From NCBI GenBank assembly GCA_014647935.1, contig BMQD01000010.1, positions 124,001 through 188,000 on the forward strand: a DNA stretch of 64,000 nt, given 5' to 3'. Positions 59,644 through 64,000 of this stretch are shown one piece after another. This stretch comes from Planomonospora parontospora (GTDB taxonomy: Bacteria > Actinomycetota > Actinomycetes > Streptosporangiales > Streptosporangiaceae). The stretch's first letter is position 1. Each line of letters starts with the position of its first letter. A model generated the notes under the pieces. The model did not search any database and had not been told where the DNA came from. It saw only the letters and a list, made by a program, of their open reading frames with translations. The position numbers and the translations under genes are program-made.

Positions 59644-62600
59644 TCAGGCGCGCGGCTTCTCCCGCATCTCGAACGTCTCGATGACGTCGTCGATCTTGAT
59701 GTCGCTGTAGCCGACACCGATACCGCACTCGAAGCCGTCGCGGACCTCGGTCGCGTCGTCCTTGAACCGGCGCAGCGAGGAGACCGTGAGGTTGTCGGAG
59801 ATCACGACACCGCCACGGATGATCCGCGCCTTGCTGTTGCGGACGATCGTGCCCGAACGGACCAGCGCACCGGCGATGTTGCCGATCTTCGGCACCTTGA
59901 AGACCTCGCGGACTTCGGCGGTGCCCATCTGGACCTCTTCGAACTCGGGCTTGAGCATGCCCTTGAGGGCCGCCTCGATCTCCTCGATCGCCTGGTAGAT
60001 GACCGAGTAGTAGCGGATGTCGACGCCCTCGCGCTCGGCCAGGTCGCGCGCCCGGACCTCGGGGCGCACGTTGAAACCGATGATGACGGCGTTGTCGTCG
60101 GCCACGGCCAGGTTGACGTCGTACTCGGTGATGGCACCGACCGCGCGGTGGAGCACCCGCAGGCGCACCTCCTCGCCGACGTCGATCTTGAGCAGCGCGT
60201 CCTCGAGGGCCTCGACCGAACCGGAGACGTCACCCTTGATGATGAGCTTGAGCTCGTCGACCTGGCCCTTCTCCATCTCGCTGAAGAGCTCTTCGAGGGT
60301 GCGGCGGCGGCCGGACCTGGCCATGTCCGCGATGCGCTTGCGCGCCGCGCGCTGCTGGGCGATCTGGCGCGCCATCCGGTCGTCGGTGACCACGATGAAG
60401 TTGTCACCGGCGCCGGGCACCGCGGTCAGACCGAGGACCAGCACCGGACGCGACGGGTCGGCCTCTTCGATCGACTCGCCGTTGTCGTCCAGCATCGCCC
60501 GGACGCGGCCGAAGGCCTCGCCGCAGACGATCGAGTCGCCGACGCGGAGCGTGCCGCGCTGGACCAGCACGGTCGCGACCGGACCGCGGCCCTTGTCGAG
60601 GTGGGCCTCGATGGCGACGCCCTGGGCGTCCATCGTCGGGTTCGCCCGCAGGTCGAGCTCGGCGTCCGCGGTGAGCAGGACCGCCTCGAGCAGGCTCTCG
60701 ATGCCGATGTCGTTCTTGGCGGAGATGTCCACGAACATCGTGGTGCCGCCGTACTCCTCGGCGACGAGGCCGTACTCGGTGAGCTGGGCGCGCACCTTGC
60801 TCGGGTCCGCACCCTCCTTGTCGATCTTGTTGACCGCGACCACGATCGGCACGTCGGCCGCCTGGGCGTGGTTCAGCGCCTCGATGGTCTGCGGCTTCAC
60901 ACCGTCGTCGGCCGCGACCACCAGGATGGCGATGTCGGTGACCTTGGCACCACGGGCACGCATGGCGGTGAACGCCTCGTGACCCGGGGTGTCGATGAAG
61001 GTGATCCGCCGCTGCTCGCCCTCGTGGTCGGTGGCGATCTGGTAGGCACCGATGTGCTGGGTGATGCCGCCGGCCTCGCGTGCCACCACGTTGGTCTTGC
61101 GGATGGCGTCGAGCAGCCTGGTCTTACCGTGGTCGACGTGACCCATGACGGTCACGACCGGCGGACGGGCGACCAGGTCGGCGTCGTCGCCCTCGTCCTC
61201 GCCGAACTCGATGTCGAAGGACTCGAGAAGCTCGCGGTCCTCCTCCTCCGGGCTCACGACGAGCAGGTTGTAGTCCAGCTCGGCGGCGAGGAGCTGCAGC
61301 GTCTCCTCGTTGACCGACTGCGTCGCGGTCACCATCTCACCGAGGTGCAGCATGATCTGCACCAGCGACGCGGGGTTCGCACCGATCTTGTCCGCGAAGT
61401 CCGCCAGGGACGCGCCGCGAGACAGGCGGATCGTCTGACCGCCGCCGCGGGGGGCCTGCACGCCGCCGATCGCCGGCGCCTGCATGTTGTCGAACTCCTG
61501 GCGCCTCTGGCGCTTGGACTTGCGTCCGCGGGCCGGGCGTCCGCCCGGACGGCCGAAGGCGCCCGCCGTACCGCCGCCGCGGCCACGGCCGCCGCCACCG
61601 GGACGACCGGCGAAACCGCCGCCGCCACCGGGGGCGCCGGTTCCGGTGCCGGGACGGCCGGCACCGCCACCCGGACGACCGGCGAAACCGCCGCCGCCAC
61701 CGGGACGACCGGCACCGCCACCCGGACGGCCGGCACCGCCGCCGGGACGGCCGCCGCCACCGGGACGACCGGCACCGCCGCCGCCCGGACCCGCCGGACG
61801 GCCCTGGGGCATCATCATCGGGCTGGGACGCGGACCGCCGGGACGGGGACCGCCGGCACCCGCGCCGCCGCCGGGGCGCGGACCGGCCGCGCCGGCACCG
61901 CCGCCCGGACGCGGACCGCCCGCGCCGGGCCCCGGACGGGGACCGGCCGCACCGGGCGGGCCGGGACGGGCGCCCGGAGGACGCGGAGCCGCACCGTCGC
62001 GCGGGCCGCGGTCCTCACGAGGACCGCCGCCGGGACGGGGACCGCGGTCACCGGGACCGCCGGGGCCGCCCGGACGCGGCGGACGGGTCTGGCCCATGCC
62101 GCTGGCGTTCGAGGAGAACGGGTTGTTGCCCGGCCGCGGGCCGCGCGGGCCCGGACGCGGACCCGGCTTGGCACCGGGACCACCGGGAGCCCCGGCGGCG
62201 GGACGCGGGCCCGAAGGGGCACCGGGACCGCCGGCGGGACGGGCCTGCGGGCCGGCCGCCTCGGGACGCGGCGCCGGACGCGGACCCGGACGCGGACCCG
62301 GCTTGGCACCGGGACCACCGGGGCCCGCGGGCCGCGGAGCCGGAGGCGCCTCGAAACGCGGCGGCTGGACCGGCGACGGCTGCTGCTGCACCGGCGGCTG
62401 CTGCTGGATCTGGGGCTCCTGCTGGACCTGGGGCTGCGGGGCCTGCGGCGCGGGGGCCGCAGGACGCGGAGCCGGCCGCGGACCCGGCTTGGGAGCCGGT
62501 CCCGGCCTGGGAACCGCGGTGGGCGCCGCAGCGCCGCCGACCTGGCCCTCGGCCGGCCGGGGGGCCGCCTGAGGCGGCCTGGGCGCCCTTCCGGCACCCT

Positions 62601-62778
62601 TGTCGGACGAACCCTTCGCGGGCACGCCCAAAGCTTCCGTGAGCCTGCGGACCACCGGTGCTTCGATGGTCGAGGACGCCGAACGAACGAACTCGCCCAT
62701 CTCCTGGAGCTTGGCCATGACGACCTTGCTCTCCACACCGAACTCCTTGGCGAGCTCGTATACCCGGACCTTCGCCAC
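59644..62778 (-). CDS. infB: Translation initiation factor IF-2
   Basis: The 1044-residue GTPase starts with the IF2-N helix domain ([19 protein letters not shown]), then about 370 residues of Gly/Pro/Arg-rich low complexity with GRPGGG-type repeats, a second IF2-N domain, the G domain with GHVDHGKT near residue 545 and NKID, and domains II-IV. It recruits fMet-tRNA and joins ribosomal subunits. The large repeat region is typical of high-GC actinobacteria and makes this stretch prone to slippage. Confidence 0.97.
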   Translation of the reverse strand: MAKVRVYELAKEFGVESKVVMAKLQEMGEFVRSASSTIEAPVVRRLTEALGVPAKGSSDKGAGRAPRPPQAAPRPAEGQVGGAAAPTAVPRPGPAPKPGPRPAPRPAAPAPQAPQPQVQQEPQIQQQPPVQQQPSPVQPPRFEAPPAPRPAGPGGPGAKPGPRPGPRPAPRPEAAGPQARPAGGPGAPSGPRPAAGAPGGPGAKPGPRPGPRGPRPGNNPFSSNASGMGQTRPPRPGGPGGPGDRGPRPGGGPREDRGPRDGAAPRPPGARPGPPGAAGPRPGPGAGGPRPGGGAGAAGPRPGGGAGAGGPRPGGPRPSPMMMPQGRPAGPGGGGAGRPGGGGRPGGGAGRPGGGAGRPGGGGGFAGRPGGGAGRPGTGTGAPGGGGGFAGRPGGGGRGRGGGTAGAFGRPGGRPARGRKSKRQRRQEFDNMQAPAIGGVQAPRGGGQTIRLSRGASLADFADKIGANPASLVQIMLHLGEMVTATQSVNEETLQLLAAELDYNLLVVSPEEEDRELLESFDIEFGEDEGDDADLVARPPVVTVMGHVDHGKTRLLDAIRKTNVVAREAGGITQHIGAYQIATDHEGEQRRITFIDTPGHEAFTAMRARGAKVTDIAILVVAADDGVKPQTIEALNHAQAADVPIVVAVNKIDKEGADPSKVRAQLTEYGLVAEEYGGTTMFVDISAKNDIGIESLLEAVLLTADAELDLRANPTMDAQGVAIEAHLDKGRGPVATVLVQRGTLRVGDSIVCGEAFGRVRAMLDDNGESIEEADPSRPVLVLGLTAVPGAGDNFIVVTDDRMARQIAQQRAARKRIADMARSGRRRTLEELFSEMEKGQVDELKLIIKGDVSGSVEALEDALLKIDVGEEVRLRVLHRAVGAITEYDVNLAVADDNAVIIGFNVRPEVRARDLAEREGVDIRYYSVIYQAIEEIEAALKGMLKPEFEEVQMGTAEVREVFKVPKIGNIAGALVRSGTIVRNSKARIIRGGVVISDNLTVSSLRRFKDDATEVRDGFECGIGVGYSDIKIDDVIETFEMREKPRA

Positions 62779-62920
62779 TGCACTCCCTTACTCGGCCCGG
62801 GAGGCTGTGCCGCCGGACCGTCGTTACGTAGACGTACTCATCGCCGCATGCTCATCAGGCGCTCATAGCTATCTGACCAGCCCATCAACTCGGCGTCCTA
62901 CATGACAGTTGGCAACCATT

Positions 62921-63223
62921 TCACCCGGTCCTTTCAGCCTGCAGCTCTTCCACGTGGCCGCGCACGAGCGACAGGTCGAGCGTTTCCGTGACGCGGAAAG
63001 CGCGCGGAAACGCCCGTCTGCGCTCGGCGAGCTCGAGGCATCTCGGGGTGGGATGCAGTGAAGCACCACGCCCCGGGAGCCGTCGTCGCAGGTCGGGGAC
63101 TATGACGCCCTCGACCGCCACCAGGCGGAGCAGCTCGGAGGAGACCGTGCGAACCCGGCAGCCCACACAAGTTCTCAGTGGGGCGGCCTGGCCACCATAT
63201 TCCAGCTTACCGTGTGGACGCAT
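62921..63223 (-). CDS. ylxR: YlxR (DUF448) RNA-binding protein
   Basis: The 100-residue protein has the DUF448 motif [10 protein letters not shown] and [19 protein letters not shown]. It sits between nusA and infB as in most bacteria and is thought to bind nucleic acid. The start is uncertain: the ATG at 63223 overlaps the nusA end by 17 nt; GTG 63241 is in frame. No ribosome-binding site is evident, so it probably relies on coupling to nusA. Confidence 0.9.
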   Translation of the reverse strand: MRPHGKLEYGGQAAPLRTCVGCRVRTVSSELLRLVAVEGVIVPDLRRRLPGRGASLHPTPRCLELAERRRAFPRAFRVTETLDLSLVRGHVEELQAERTG

Positions 63224-64000
63224 CTGCGGAACCGGCCGCACCCTCCACAGGGGTGTCCGGCCGGATGTCGATGCGCCAACCGGTCAGGCGGTTGGCCAGC
63301 CGGGCGTTCTGCCCCTCCTTGCCGATGGCGAGGGAGAGCTGGTAGTCCGGCACGGTCACCCGCGCGGCACGGCCGGCGGCGTCGATCACCTCGACATGGG
63401 AAACACGGGCGGGCGACAGGGCATTCCCGACGAACTCCGCCGGGTCCTCCGACCAGTCGATGATGTCGATCTTCTCGCCGTGCAGCTCGGTCATCACGTT
63501 GCGCACCCGCGAGCCCATCGGGCCGATGCAGGCGCCCTTGGCGTTGACGCCCGGCCGGCGGGAGCGAACCGCGATCTTGGTACGGTGGCCCGCCTCCCGG
63601 GCGATCGCCGCGATCTCGACGGTGCCGTCGGCGATCTCCGGGACCTCCAGCGCGAAGAGCTTCTTCACCAGGCCGGGGTGGGTCCGCGACAACGTCACCG
63701 ACGGGCCCTTGTGCCCCTTCTTGACCTGCACCACGTAGCAGCGGATCCGCTCTCCGTGGACGTACTCCTCACCGGGGACCTGCTCGTTGTGCGGGAGCAC
63801 CGCCTCGATCTTGCCCAGGTCCACCAGGACGACCCGCGGGTCCTTGCCCTGCTGGATCACCCCGGCCACGAGCTCGCCCTCACGGCTGGCGAACTCGCCG
63901 AAGTTGATCTCGTCCTCGGCGTCCCGGAGCTGCTGCAGGATGACCTGCTTGGCGGTGGTCGCGGCGATGCGGCTGAAGTTGCCCGGGGTGTCGTCGTACT
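63207..64000 (-). CDS. nusA: Transcription termination/antitermination factor NusA, partial
   Basis: The frame enters from the right edge; 264 residues remain. It starts within the N-terminal domain ([20 protein letters not shown]), followed by the S1 domain ([21 protein letters not shown]), KH1 and KH2 ([21 protein letters not shown]-type block with CIGPMGSRV, then [21 protein letters not shown]). It ends soon after KH2, so it lacks the E. coli acidic repeats, as is usual in actinobacteria. It modulates pausing and termination of RNA polymerase. Confidence 0.95.
   Translation of the reverse strand, partial: YDDTPGNFSRIAATTAKQVILQQLRDAEDEINFGEFASREGELVAGVIQQGKDPRVVLVDLGKIEAVLPHNEQVPGEEYVHGERIRCYVVQVKKGHKGPSVTLSRTHPGLVKKLFALEVPEIADGTVEIAAIAREAGHRTKIAVRSRRPGVNAKGACIGPMGSRVRNVMTELHGEKIDIIDWSEDPAEFVGNALSPARVSHVEVIDAAGRAARVTVPDYQLSLAIGKEGQNARLANRLTGWRIDIRPDTPVEGAAGSADASTR

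Noticed and set aside
61600-61800. Short regular repeats resembling a CRISPR array
   Set aside because: They are in-frame Gly-Arg-Pro-Gly-Gly codon repeats inside infB, with no unique spacers of constant length.

Overview
The window is a 64 kb piece of a very GC-rich actinobacterial chromosome. Gene content and order (nusA-ylxR-infB-rbfA-truB-ribF-rpsO-pnp, ftsK-rimO-pgsA-cinA-clgR) match what I know from Streptomyces and relatives. The many sugar-uptake and one-component regulator genes suggest a soil filamentous form, perhaps Streptosporangiales; that assignment is inference. I found no rRNA, tRNA, CRISPR array, prophage or insertion sequence.

Layout. 1-3.1 kb: a partial VanX-like dipeptidase, then a LysR regulator divergent from a flavin oxidase. 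3.3-10.9 kb: a carbohydrate ABC importer (binding protein plus two permeases, no ATPase) and a GH3 hexosaminidase, bracketed by two paralogous ROK repressors; this looks like uptake of chitin or cell-wall amino-sugar oligomers. 11.1-19.5 kb: core genes (Rrf2 regulator, Nei-type glycosylase, ClgR, CinA, PgsA, RimO, RodZ-like protein, FtsK). 19.7-25.5 kb: an unsaturated-uronate cluster (SSS symporter, small tautomerase, KduI-KduD-IclR) with a PadR/HAAS pair between its arms. 25.6-28.4 kb: RNase J and DapA. 28.4-49.8 kb: an accessory stretch holding a secreted divergent GH20 protein, many one-component regulators (GntR, TetR, two double-headed GntR, MerR, WYL, MocR), an ECF42-type sigma module, a VapBC pair, RadC, MenA, acetyltransferases and small zinc proteins. 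49.8-64 kb, all on the minus strand: DapB, an M16 peptidase, PNPase, S15, RibF, TruB, a DHH phosphoesterase, RbfA, DUF503, IF2, YlxR and the C-terminal part of NusA, that is, the transcription-translation-RNA turnover block.

How parts work together. In the uronate region four copies of one 17-bp partly palindromic site lie at the promoters of the symporter, the tautomerase and kduI, which ties them into one regulon, probably under the IclR protein encoded at the end of the kdu operon. The tautomerase is the surprising member and could do the enol-to-keto step that KdgF does elsewhere. A second, LacI-type palindrome sits about 36-39 bp upstream of two of these sites, but no LacI gene is in the window.

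A second theme is leaderless transcription. At least nine genes, mostly regulators, have a TANNNT-like hexamer 6-7 nt before the start codon and no ribosome-binding site, often with an inverted repeat over the hexamer (padR, MerR, the TetR operon, vapB). The pair of adjacent double-wHTH GntR proteins with no effector domain, next to a divergent cysteine-cluster protein, is the best candidate for an undescribed module.
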